Of a DNA stretch of 15,327 nt, positions 7,865-14,178 are shown piece after piece. The notes below the pieces were generated by a model that saw only the letters and a program-made list of their open reading frames with translations, was not told the origin of the DNA and ran no database searches. Numbering within the stretch: the stretch's first letter is position 1; each line of letters opens with the position of its first letter. A program made the position numbers and the translations under genes. Origin of the DNA: Nitrospirota bacterium. GTDB lineage: Bacteria; NPL-UPA2; JAGMAN01. The stretch covers positions 1 through 15,327 of the forward strand of contig JAUWHM010000106.1 in NCBI GenBank assembly GCA_030605915.1, in the 5' to 3' direction.

Positions 7865-8078
7865 CGTGTTTCGCTCCTTTTCTTCTAGCAAGAACATAGA
7901 GCCCATTGGGAATAACTGCTATTTTGGCATCCTTTCCATACTCTTTTATTGATTCTTCAATTCCTGCCTCCATGCTTTCTATGGGTTGGAGATGACATTT
8001 TCTTATCTCATCAGCCGTTAAGCCAGTAGAATAAAGCTTTACCTTGCGATCTTGACTTTTTTCCCATTTAAATTCCCA
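7842..8078 (-). pseudogene. LarA-like (lactate racemase family, DUF2088) C-terminal remnant
   Basis: A minus-strand frame of 78 codons ending in TAG at 7844-7842. Its text (KVKLYSTGLTADEIRKCHLQ, then PIESMEAGIEESIKEYGKDA, KIAVIPNGLYVLARRKG) matches the C-terminus of LarA/DUF2088 proteins, which place a 'TGL..EE' helix and an 'A-I-K-Y-G-D-A-KIAV-P-G' end here. Full proteins are about 420 residues, so roughly 80% is gone. The frame begins after an in-frame TGA (8081-8079), just 4-6 bp from the uvrA-tail repeat at 8085, so the break coincides with the block boundary. It has no start codon in a sensible place. It overlaps the oxidase start, so the donor arrangement was probably larA followed by glcD. 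Confidence 0.75.
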
Positions 8079-8084
8079 TCAAAA

Positions 8085-8124
8085 AATGAATTTCAGAGCA
8101 CCTTTCGCAGGAACTGGCCAGTAT
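8085..8124. repeat. Direct repeat copy B: functional uvrA 3' end
   Basis: The partner of 6299-6338, continuous with the intact uvrA. It includes the uvrA stop codon (8095-8093) and about 8 bp beyond it. The core holds the palindrome ACTGGCCAGT, which here is coding sequence for Thr-Gly-Gln. Confidence 0.85.
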
Positions 8125-10582
8125 AAGAATGGCGGTGGCGGGCAATCTCCTCAGGAGTGCCCGAGGCGATCACCTCTCCTCCTCTCTCCCCTCCCTCCGG
8201 TCCAAGGTCAATCACATAATCGGCCATCTTGATGATATCTAAGTTGTGCTCGATGACCAAGACGCTGTTCCCAGCATCCCTCAGGCGGAAGAGGACACCC
8301 AGCAGCTTCTCTATATCGGCAAAGTGAAGCCCGGTGGTTGGCTCATCAAGGATATAGAGAGTTCGGCCCGTTCCCCTTCGGGAGAGTTCAGTGGCAAGCT
8401 TCACCCGCTGAGCTTCTCCCCCTGACACTGTGGGGGCTGATTGGCCTAACTTTATATATCCTAAACCAACCTCCTGAAGCGTCTTCAGCTTCTCCTTAAT
8501 TTTAGGAATATTCTTAAAGAAATTCAAGGCCTCCTCCACCGTCATATCCAGAACATCGGCGATGTTTCTTCCCTTGTACTTAATTTGCAGGGTCTCCCGG
8601 CTATAGCGCTTCCCCTTACATACCTCGCAACGAATATAGATATCAGGAAGAAAATGCATCTCAATCCGGCGCGTTCCATCTCCCTGGCAGGCCTGGCATC
8701 TTCCTCCCTTGACATTGAAGCTGAATCGCCCTGGCCGATATCCCCGCATCCTGGCTTCCGGAACCTGGGAAAACAGGTCTCGAATATAGGTGAAGACTCC
8801 CGTATAGGTGGCTGGATTGGAACGAGGAGTCCGCCCGATGGGAGCTTGATCAATAACGATTACCTTATTTAGATTTCCCACTCCCTCAATACGGTCGTGT
8901 TTACCCGCTCTCATCCTGGCCCGGTGTAAGATTTTAGCTAAGGCTTTATACAATATTTCCTCAACCAAAGTTGATTTCCCTGAGCCAGAGACACCCGTGA
9001 CACAGGTGAGGATTCCTAAGGGTATTTTAACATTTAGGTTCTTTAAGTTATTTTCCCTGGCCCCCTTAATCTCTAAGAATCGTCCGGTTAAGGGGCGCCT
9101 ACTTGGGGGCACCTCAATCTTTAATTTTCCCTTCAAATACTGCCCGGTAAGAGAGTCAGAGCAATCAGTGATTTCCTTAAGCGTTCCAGAAGCTACCACC
9201 CGGCCTCCCTCATTTCCAGCTCCCGGACCCAGATCAATAATGTGGTCAGCCGTCCTGATGGTGGCCTCATCGTGCTCAATCACTAAGACGGTGTTTCCCA
9301 AATCCCGCAGGCGAACCAGGGTGTCCAGCAGCCGACGATTGTCCCGCTGGTGAAGCCCGATGCTTGGCTCATCCAAGATATAGAGGACTCCCATCAATTT
9401 AGAGCCAATCTGAGTAGCTAAACGGATTCTCTCTGCTTCCCCGACGGAGAGGGTTGCCGTGGTCCGCTCCAGAGTTAAATAATTCAGGCCAACATCTACC
9501 AAGAAATGAAGCCGCTCCCTTATCTCCTTTATTACCTCCCGGCCGATCTTCTCCTTCTCTCCGGAAAGTCTCAGACGGGCAAAGAACTTCCTGACCTCAC
9601 CTATTGACATAGCCGTTACCTGAGCAATTGATTTGCGGCCTACCTTCACCGCCAGACTCTCCCGCCGAAGCCTCGTTCCCTGACAGGTAGAGCACTCTTC
9701 CCCTGTCTCCATCTTCATGCCTAAACCATCACATTCTTTGCAGGCCCCATAGGGACTGTTAAAGGAGAAGAGCCTGGGGCTAATTTCCTCATAAGAGAGA
9801 CCACAGTTAGGGCAGGAGAACTCGCCACTGAACAGGACTTCACCACCTTTACCTCCACCTTTTGACTGATGATGAATCAGAACCAAGCCTGAGCTAAGTT
9901 TAAGTGTCGTCTCTAAGGAATCAGCTAAGCGGTTTCTAATCCCTAACTTCAGTATCAGCCTGTCTACTACCACTTCAATATTATGCTTATTTTTCTTGTT
10001 AAGCCTGATCTCGTCCTCTAAATCATAAAGCTTCCCATCTACCCTCACCCGAACATAGCCGTCTCGGCGAGCTTGCTGGAAAAGCTCAGTGTATTCTCCC
10101 TTTCTCCCCCGCACCAGGGGAGCAAGCACTTCCATCCTCGTCCCTGGGGGAAACTCCAATATTCTATCTACCATCTCGGCTACTGTCTGAGGTTCTATCT
10201 TCCGGCCACATTTATAGCAGTGGGGAGTGCCGGCTCGGGCGAAGAGCAGTCTCAGGTAGTCATATATCTCCGTCACTGTTCCCACCGTGGAACGGGGACT
10301 GGCTGCTGGCTTTTTACTCTCAATGGAGATGGCTGGAGATAAACCTTCAATGTAGTCCACATCCGGCTTTTCCATCTTTTCCAGGAACTGGCGGGCATAG
10401 GTAGAAAGAGATTCCAAGTAACGGCGCTCGGCCTCAGCGTAGATGGTATCGAAGGCAAGGGAAGATTTCCCTGAGCCACTCAGGCCAGTGATGACCACTA
10501 ACTTGTTTCTGGGAATATCCAGGCTAATATTTTTCAGGTTATGCTGCCTGGCTCCCCTGATGATTATCTTCTCCTGGCTCAT
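8093..10582 (-). CDS. uvrA: Excinuclease ABC subunit A, lacking the insertion domain
   Basis: UvrA finds bulky DNA lesions and loads UvrB in nucleotide excision repair. The protein has 829 residues; the usual length is about 940. Present are Walker A1 (GLSGSGKSS, 33-41), the UvrB-binding domain (about 120-245), zinc module 1 (C257, C260, C281, C284), Walker B1 (LYILDEPSIGLH), Walker A2 (GVSGSGKST), zinc module 2 (CQACQG and CEVCKG), the second signature (VSGGEAQRV) and Walker B2 (LYILDEPTTGLH). Between DGLG (285-288) and ECSTCQGTRLRRE (296 on) only about 7 residues remain where E. coli has about 120. This matches loss of the insertion domain. The first signature reads LSVGEAER (378-385) instead of LSGGEAQR. 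The frame is otherwise clean, so it is probably expressed. It is clearly not UvrA2, since the UvrB-binding domain is kept. Confidence 0.95.
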   Translation of the reverse strand: MSQEKIIIRGARQHNLKNISLDIPRNKLVVITGLSGSGKSSLAFDTIYAEAERRYLESLSTYARQFLEKMEKPDVDYIEGLSPAISIESKKPAASPRSTVGTVTEIYDYLRLLFARAGTPHCYKCGRKIEPQTVAEMVDRILEFPPGTRMEVLAPLVRGRKGEYTELFQQARRDGYVRVRVDGKLYDLEDEIRLNKKNKHNIEVVVDRLILKLGIRNRLADSLETTLKLSSGLVLIHHQSKGGGKGGEVLFSGEFSCPNCGLSYEEISPRLFSFNSPYGACKECDGLGMKMETGEECSTCQGTRLRRESLAVKVGRKSIAQVTAMSIGEVRKFFARLRLSGEKEKIGREVIKEIRERLHFLVDVGLNYLTLERTTATLSVGEAERIRLATQIGSKLMGVLYILDEPSIGLHQRDNRRLLDTLVRLRDLGNTVLVIEHDEATIRTADHIIDLGPGAGNEGGRVVASGTLKEITDCSDSLTGQYLKGKLKIEVPPSRRPLTGRFLEIKGARENNLKNLNVKIPLGILTCVTGVSGSGKSTLVEEILYKALAKILHRARMRAGKHDRIEGVGNLNKVIVIDQAPIGRTPRSNPATYTGVFTYIRDLFSQVPEARMRGYRPGRFSFNVKGGRCQACQGDGTRRIEMHFLPDIYIRCEVCKGKRYSRETLQIKYKGRNIADVLDMTVEEALNFFKNIPKIKEKLKTLQEVGLGYIKLGQSAPTVSGGEAQRVKLATELSRRGTGRTLYILDEPTTGLHFADIEKLLGVLFRLRDAGNSVLVIEHNLDIIKMADYVIDLGPEGGERGGEVIASGTPEEIARHRHSYTGQFLRKVL

Positions 10583-10727
10583 TTATAATTTGGCCTTGAG
10601 AAATGGTATACCTTATTACGGTGGGGCACAACAAAACCTTCCTCGGGCACTTGCCAATCGTCAACCTATATTAAACTATATTGTCAACCACTGGAAAAAC
10701 TTAAGAAGCAGGAGCAGTGACTCTAGG
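10583..10727. other. Intergenic region upstream of uvrA
   Basis: This 145-bp gap lies between the end of rnz and uvrA, both on the minus strand. It contains two minus-strand GGTTGAC units 23 bp apart, the first giving a perfect TTGACA (about 10687-10682), but neither is followed by a convincing -10 at normal spacing. I see no SOS (LexA) box. uvrA may be read through from rnz or have a weak own promoter. Confidence 0.4.
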
Positions 10728-11639
10728 CTACCTGGGTAAGGGTATCTCAATCTCCATCAAATCCCTGGCTATGATGGTCTCAGGGAAGATTTCCTTAGCC
10801 TCTTCTAACAGCGGTTTATCATCGGGGTAGCGGGAGCTCAGGTGAGTTAGAATTAGTTTCTTTACTTTGGCTTCCAGGGCAACCCGAGCGGCCTGAGCCA
10901 CGGTAGAATGTCCCCTCAATCTTGCCTCTTCTTCCTCATTGCCGCTAAACATCCCATCGTGAACGAGAAGGTCTGCCCCTTGGGAAAGCTCAACGGTGTT
11001 CTGGCAGGGTCGAGTATCCAGAGCATAGACCACCTTCCTTCCCCTCCTGGGATTTCCTGAGACATCCTCAGGATGGATAATCCTTCCATCATCTAACTTA
11101 ATATCCTCACCCCTCTGCAGCTTCCCAAATAGAGGTCCTTCCTCAATCCCAAATGCCCTGGCCTTATCTACCAGGAACTTTCCTGGACGCTGTCTTTCTA
11201 TTAGAGCATATCCAAAGGTCCGATGGTTATGGTCAAGCGTGGTCGCCTCCACCCAGTACTCCTCCTCTTCACAGACTATTCCCTCAGTCACTTCCTCAAT
11301 AACTATTTCATATTCACAATAGAACTTGAGATACTTCCGGTTAGCTAATACATAATCCTTTATCCCAACCGGGCCGTAGATAAAGAGCGGCCTCTGGCGA
11401 GAGAAGTGTCCCAAGGACATGAGAAGACCAGGCAGGCCCACTAAGTGGTCGCCGTGCAGATGAGAGATGAATACCTTCTCCATCTTACTTATAGACAATT
11501 TAGACCTCATCAACTGCATCTGGGTGCCCTCTCCGCAGTCCAGCAGGAATATCTGGCCCTTGCGCTGTATAGCTACCGAGGGCAAATTTCTCCTTAAAGT
11601 GGGGATGGCTCCACTTGTCCCTAAGGTGACTACTTTCAT
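10728..11639 (-). CDS. rnz: Ribonuclease Z
   Basis: A metallo-beta-lactamase-fold endonuclease that removes 3' trailers from tRNA precursors, important where CCA is not encoded. The start at 11639 (MKVVTLGTSGAIPTLRRNLP) is set by homology and by the purine-rich ribosome site GGAGAGGGAGAA just before it. The frame extends upstream to 11801, but that part is leader sequence containing the promoter. The resulting 303 residues are standard. The zinc motif HLHGDH is at 60-65. Other family marks are LLDCGEGTQMQLM, LFIYGP, VVYALDTRPC, LLVHDGMF, GHSTVAQAARVA and LILTHLSSRY. It precedes uvrA in the same direction with a 145-bp gap. Confidence 0.95.
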   Translation of the reverse strand: MKVVTLGTSGAIPTLRRNLPSVAIQRKGQIFLLDCGEGTQMQLMRSKLSISKMEKVFISHLHGDHLVGLPGLLMSLGHFSRQRPLFIYGPVGIKDYVLANRKYLKFYCEYEIVIEEVTEGIVCEEEEYWVEATTLDHNHRTFGYALIERQRPGKFLVDKARAFGIEEGPLFGKLQRGEDIKLDDGRIIHPEDVSGNPRRGRKVVYALDTRPCQNTVELSQGADLLVHDGMFSGNEEEEARLRGHSTVAQAARVALEAKVKKLILTHLSSRYPDDKPLLEEAKEIFPETIIARDLMEIEIPLPR

Positions 11640-11709
11640 TTCTCCCTCTCCACGCTGGCATTGAAAGCCATGCCACTGCGAACGGGATCCACTTTCTTCA
11701 TGCAAGGCT

Positions 11710-11738
11710 ATTGTATCCTGCATCCCTATATGTGTCAA
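11710..11738 (-). promoter_or_regulatory. Promoter for rnz
   Basis: On the minus strand TTGACA (11738-11733), a 17-bp spacer and TACAAT (11715-11710) give a near-consensus sigma-70 promoter. The predicted transcript starts near 11703, about 64 nt before the rnz ATG. This supports the short rnz start, because the longer frame would begin upstream of the promoter. Confidence 0.75.
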
Positions 11739-11789
11739 CCCTCTACCAAGAGATTGCTGATTCTTTTTCAACAATCTCAAATTTCTTAT

Positions 11790-11818
11790 TTGACAGGGCA
11801 TGTAGAATGTGCTATAAA
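11790..11818 (+). promoter_or_regulatory. Promoter for the toxin-antitoxin pair
   Basis: TTGACA (11790-11795), a 17-bp spacer and TATAAA (11813-11818) form a near-consensus plus-strand promoter. It leaves a leader of about 90 nt before the antitoxin ATG at 11916. The -35 lies about 50 bp from the -35 of the divergent rnz promoter. Confidence 0.75.
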
Positions 11819-11915
11819 TCAGGGTGATATGGGAAAAGAAGCAAAATCAGTGGAAAAGCTGTGAGCGGAGGAAAGGGAATTTCCTAAAAAAAGAACCGAA
11901 AGGGGGAGTGAATAA

Positions 11916-12212
11916 ATGGAAACGGTAACTATAAAGCTACAATTTCCAAAACACATTTTCCTTCATTGGGGCAAGTCCAGGGAAGGAATAGAAAAAGATG
12001 TGAAGAAAGCCACAGCTCTGGAACTTTTTAGGGATAAAAGGCTCTCCTTTGGTAAAGCATCTGAATTGGCTGGCATGTCTCTTTCCGATTTTATGGATTT
12101 AACCCGGGAGCACAAAATTCCCTTGGCAGATTATTCTCCCGAAGAATTAGAAGAGGAAATAAAGACCTCGAAGGTATTAGCTAAGAAACTTAAGAAGGAA
12201 CTCAAGAAATGA
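11916..12212 (+). CDS. UPF0175 family protein, probable antitoxin
   Basis: 98 residues. The N-terminal half (TVTIKLQFPKHIFLHWGKS, then KDVKKATALELFRDKRLSFGKASELAGMSLSDFMDL in sequence) is the UPF0175 pattern, with a small helix-turn-helix-like core at about 42-68. The C-terminal tail (SPEELEEEIKTSKVLAKKLKKELKK) is highly charged and probably binds and neutralises the toxin. Family members are commonly encoded directly before DUF3368 PIN proteins, as here, so the antitoxin role is inferred from context. The helix-turn-helix suggests that it may repress its own promoter at 11790-11818. The ribosome site AAAGGGGGAG is about 5 nt upstream. It overlaps the next gene by 4 nt (ATGA). Confidence 0.82.
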   Translation: METVTIKLQFPKHIFLHWGKSREGIEKDVKKATALELFRDKRLSFGKASELAGMSLSDFMDLTREHKIPLADYSPEELEEEIKTSKVLAKKLKKELKK

Positions 12213-12691
12213 TTGTCGTTTCTAACTCTGGCCCGTTAATTAGCTTGGCAAAGATTGGTAAATTCTATATCTTAAAACACATCTTTAAGGGGATTATAAT
12301 ATCAGAGGGAGTTTATGTAGAAGTGGTGGAGGGAGGAAAAGGGAAGCCAGGTGAGAAAGAGACAGAAAAAGCTTTAGGTAAGTGGATTGAAAAAACTAAA
12401 GTGAGTGATAACTTAGCGGTTCAAGTTCTTCTATCTGAGTTAAAGAAAGGCGAAGCCGAATCTATTGTGTTGGCCAAAGAGCTCAAGGCTGACCTGATTC
12501 TTTTAGATGATAAGACTGCAAGGGATATCGCGGAAGCATCTGGATTGATAGCGAAAGGCACGGTAGGCATTCTTATCATAGCTAAGGAGATGGGTATCAT
12601 TAAAAATTTCAGGATAGTTATAAATAAACTCAGGGATAAAGGCTTCTATCTTAAAGAAGATACTTATCAAAGGATTTTGAGGGAAACCTAA
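12209..12691 (+). CDS. DUF3368 PIN-domain protein, probable RNase toxin
   Basis: 160 residues. The PIN fold is seen from VVSNSGPLISLAKIG at the N-terminus, where DUF3368 proteins carry Ser-Asn-Ser/Thr instead of the usual Asp-Thr-Ser. The acidic residues follow in KKGEAESIVLAKE (E82, E84) and LILLDDKTARDIAE (D100, D101, R105), then the family motif GTVGIL (117-122). These acidic residues bind the metal in PIN nucleases. The target RNA is unknown. It starts in the ATGA overlap with the UPF0175 gene, so the pair is translationally coupled. The tail GFYLKEDTYQRILRE is also typical of the family, so the gene appears complete. Confidence 0.85.
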   Translation: MIVVSNSGPLISLAKIGKFYILKHIFKGIIISEGVYVEVVEGGKGKPGEKETEKALGKWIEKTKVSDNLAVQVLLSELKKGEAESIVLAKELKADLILLDDKTARDIAEASGLIAKGTVGILIIAKEMGIIKNFRIVINKLRDKGFYLKEDTYQRILRET

Positions 12692-12876
12692 AAAGTAAAG
12701 ACAGGCACTCTCGCTTTACCGCAAAAGCACATCGCTCACAGAAGTGAGAGAGATTTACCTTCCTCCCAAGCCCTACCTTCACCTAATCCTTGCAAGAATA
12801 GCAGGCTACTACATACCCAAAATCTCTCATACCATATCTGCAAGACCTGGCGAGAGATGGGATAGATTGCTTAGAA
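12692..12876. other. Convergent intergenic region with inverted repeats
   Basis: The gap between the converging toxin and membrane-protein genes. GTGAGAGAGATTT (12744-12756) and AAATCTCTCATAC (12820-12832) are inverted repeats matching at 11 of 13 positions. A second, nested arm pair is ATCTCTC (12822-12828)/GAGAGAT (12852-12858). TGCAAGACCTG (12839-12849) recurs at 6379-6389. A reading frame at 12744-12938 resembles nothing known. It could be the scar of a small mobile or REP-like element; no clear terminator is visible. Confidence 0.4.
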
Positions 12877-13503
12877 TTAAATATCCTTTTGGCAATCAAG
12901 GCGGAAGGCTATTATCAAGAAGAGCACGGTCAATATAGAAAAGGTAGCTAAAATGGGAAGGAGGCCTATTATCTTGCTCAGATAGGCTAAACCCAGGACG
13001 AGTGCAAATCCGAGATAAAAAAACAAAAAGGAGTTTCTCAAGGAGTAGGCTTGTCTGATAGAGAGCGCCAAGAAGGCAATCAGGAAAAAAGACCCCGCTA
13101 CCAGGACGGATTCATGCCCGGGCATACCACCTTTTAATCTACTCTCCAACCAGCGATAGAGGCAATTGTGGTGGCGCAGAGAACCGCCCAGCCGAAAGAG
13201 GAGAAGGAGGATAAGGAGAGAGAAATAGTAGCTGAGGTATTCCGACAGAAAAAGTTTCTTTCGGCTAAATGGTTTTACTATCTCCAGAGGCAGATGTTTA
13301 TCAGCGAATGATTTGCTGTTTAAGACGATGATGCCGGCGAAAATATGAAATATAAATATAGACATGCTGCCGGGCATCGAGGAAAAAATAATGAGAGAGT
13401 AGGTTAAAAGCAAGGGGTTCAAGAAGCAAACGCTATTTCTAAGAACGATGAGCAAGGGTATGAACATTCCCTTCAACCGTCTCCTGTAACGGCACATTTT
13501 CAA
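12877..13503 (-). CDS. ABC-2-like multi-pass membrane protein, unidentified
   Basis: About 208 residues with some six hydrophobic segments, roughly at 27-45, 47-62, 89-104, 131-148, 158-176 and 178-202. The stretch LPLEIVKPFSRKKLFLSEYLSYY between the second and third segments resembles the cytoplasmic 'P-SR-K..F..KYL' loop of ABC-2-type permeases. That role is an inference. The start is uncertain: TTG 13503, ATG 13497, or ATG 13467 with AGGAG and AAGGGA upstream. It follows the GntR gene by 7 nt, so they form one operon. The family's usual ABC ATPase gene is not between or after them. It may work with an ATPase encoded elsewhere, or be a remnant or unrelated. Confidence 0.7.
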   Translation of the reverse strand: MKMCRYRRRLKGMFIPLLIVLRNSVCFLNPLLLTYSLIIFSSMPGSMSIFIFHIFAGIIVLNSKSFADKHLPLEIVKPFSRKKLFLSEYLSYYFSLLILLLLFRLGGSLRHHNCLYRWLESRLKGGMPGHESVLVAGSFFLIAFLALSIRQAYSLRNSFLFFYLGFALVLGLAYLSKIIGLLPILATFSILTVLFLIIAFRLDCQKDI

Positions 13504-13510
13504 GATATGT

Positions 13511-13909
13511 TCAAATTGCCACTTTCTTAGACTGGATGATTGATAACTTCTCCTTGAGGATGCTTATGGTTTCTTGTGCGGGGATGTTAAGACGCTGAGA
13601 TTCCAGGGTAACCTGTTTGAGCAGTTGTTCCAGCATGGCTCGCCTTTCTTTCTTCTTCAAGATGGAAACGGAAGAACTGATGAAAACTCCTTTGCCCCGG
13701 ACACGATAGGCTGTCTTCTCCGCCTCAAGCAGGGAATAAGCCTTAGATACGGTCATGGGATTTACCTGAAGAAAGCCCGCTAGCTCCCTGACGGAGGGAA
13801 GCCGTTCGTCTTCTTTAAGCACTCCCCCAGCCACAAGGGAATGGATTTGATCCATAATCTGCCGGTAAATGGGCACTCCAGAGGAAGGATTAACATGAAG
13901 AGGTAACAT
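13511..13909 (-). CDS. GntR-family transcriptional regulator, YtrA subfamily
   Basis: 132 residues. The winged helix spans about 9-78: GVPIYRQIMDQIHSLVAGGVL, LPSVRELAGFLQVNPMTVSKAYSLLEAE and YRVRGKGVFIS are the standard GntR text. The effector part is only about 50 residues and helical (KKKERRAMLEQLLKQVTLES), which defines the YtrA subgroup. Members usually repress their own operons that encode ABC transporters sensing cell-wall stress or other signals. Consistent with this, a perfect palindrome adjoins the promoter and the next gene is a membrane protein. The ribosome site AAAGGA is about 7 nt before the ATG. The inducer is unknown. Confidence 0.92.
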   Translation of the reverse strand: MLPLHVNPSSGVPIYRQIMDQIHSLVAGGVLKEDERLPSVRELAGFLQVNPMTVSKAYSLLEAEKTAYRVRGKGVFISSSVSILKKKERRAMLEQLLKQVTLESQRLNIPAQETISILKEKLSIIQSKKVAI

Positions 13910-13944
13910 CTACATATCCTTTCTTCCATCCTTGTTCAGCCATC

Positions 13945-13964
13945 TGTATTATCCACCTAATACA
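13945..13964. promoter_or_regulatory. Palindromic operator of the GntR/YtrA regulator
   Basis: TGTATTA-6-TAATACA is a perfect 7-bp inverted repeat. It abuts the -10 element at 13965-13970 and so covers the likely transcription start. Size and position suit autorepression by a dimeric GntR protein. Confidence 0.7.
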
Positions 13965-13993
13965 AATATACACTATCACAGATTTCTTGTCAA
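13965..13993 (-). promoter_or_regulatory. Promoter of the gntR-membrane protein operon
   Basis: Minus-strand TTGACA (13993-13988), a 17-bp spacer and TATATT (13970-13965) are a near-perfect sigma-70 promoter. The start would be near 13958, inside the palindrome, with a leader of about 50 nt. Confidence 0.8.
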
Positions 13994-14178
13994 GTCTTTT
14001 CCTCATTTTTCTTAATTTTTTTATAAAATTCTTCGGTTGGGTGGTGGCTGCCATAGAGGCAAAGAAATCCTTAACCTACTCTACTCCAAGGAGTTACTTG
14101 GTCTGGGGGGGCAAAGAAGAAGGAATTTCTTGCTTCAGGCAGAGAAAGATGATATATTATCCTTTGGTGGAGACAGAA
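13994..14178. other. Upstream region of the FGGY kinase gene
   Basis: Together with the operator and promoter this completes a 269-bp divergent gap. It holds an AT-rich run with TATAAA at 14022-14027 but no good -35 at the right distance, and a small hairpin CCAAG/CTTGG (14087-14102). A frame at 14037-14249 is not recognisable as protein. I see no riboswitch. Confidence 0.4.

Noticed and set aside
7865..7906. Longer oxidase start at ATG 7906
   Set aside because: No ribosome site, and these codons are the LarA-like remnant read in another frame; AAGGAG before GTG 7864 is the better signal.
11640..11801. 54-codon N-terminal extension of rnz
   Set aside because: It is not family-like, it would start upstream of the predicted rnz promoter, and the internal ATG at 11639 has a good ribosome site.
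11829..11864. 11-codon frame (MGKEAKSVEKL) in the toxin-antitoxin leader
   Set aside because: Possible leader peptide, but the ribosome site is poor and there is no attenuator-like hairpin.
12744..12938. 64-codon plus-strand frame after the toxin gene
   Set aside because: It runs into the membrane-protein gene on the other strand, contains the inverted repeats, and resembles no known protein.
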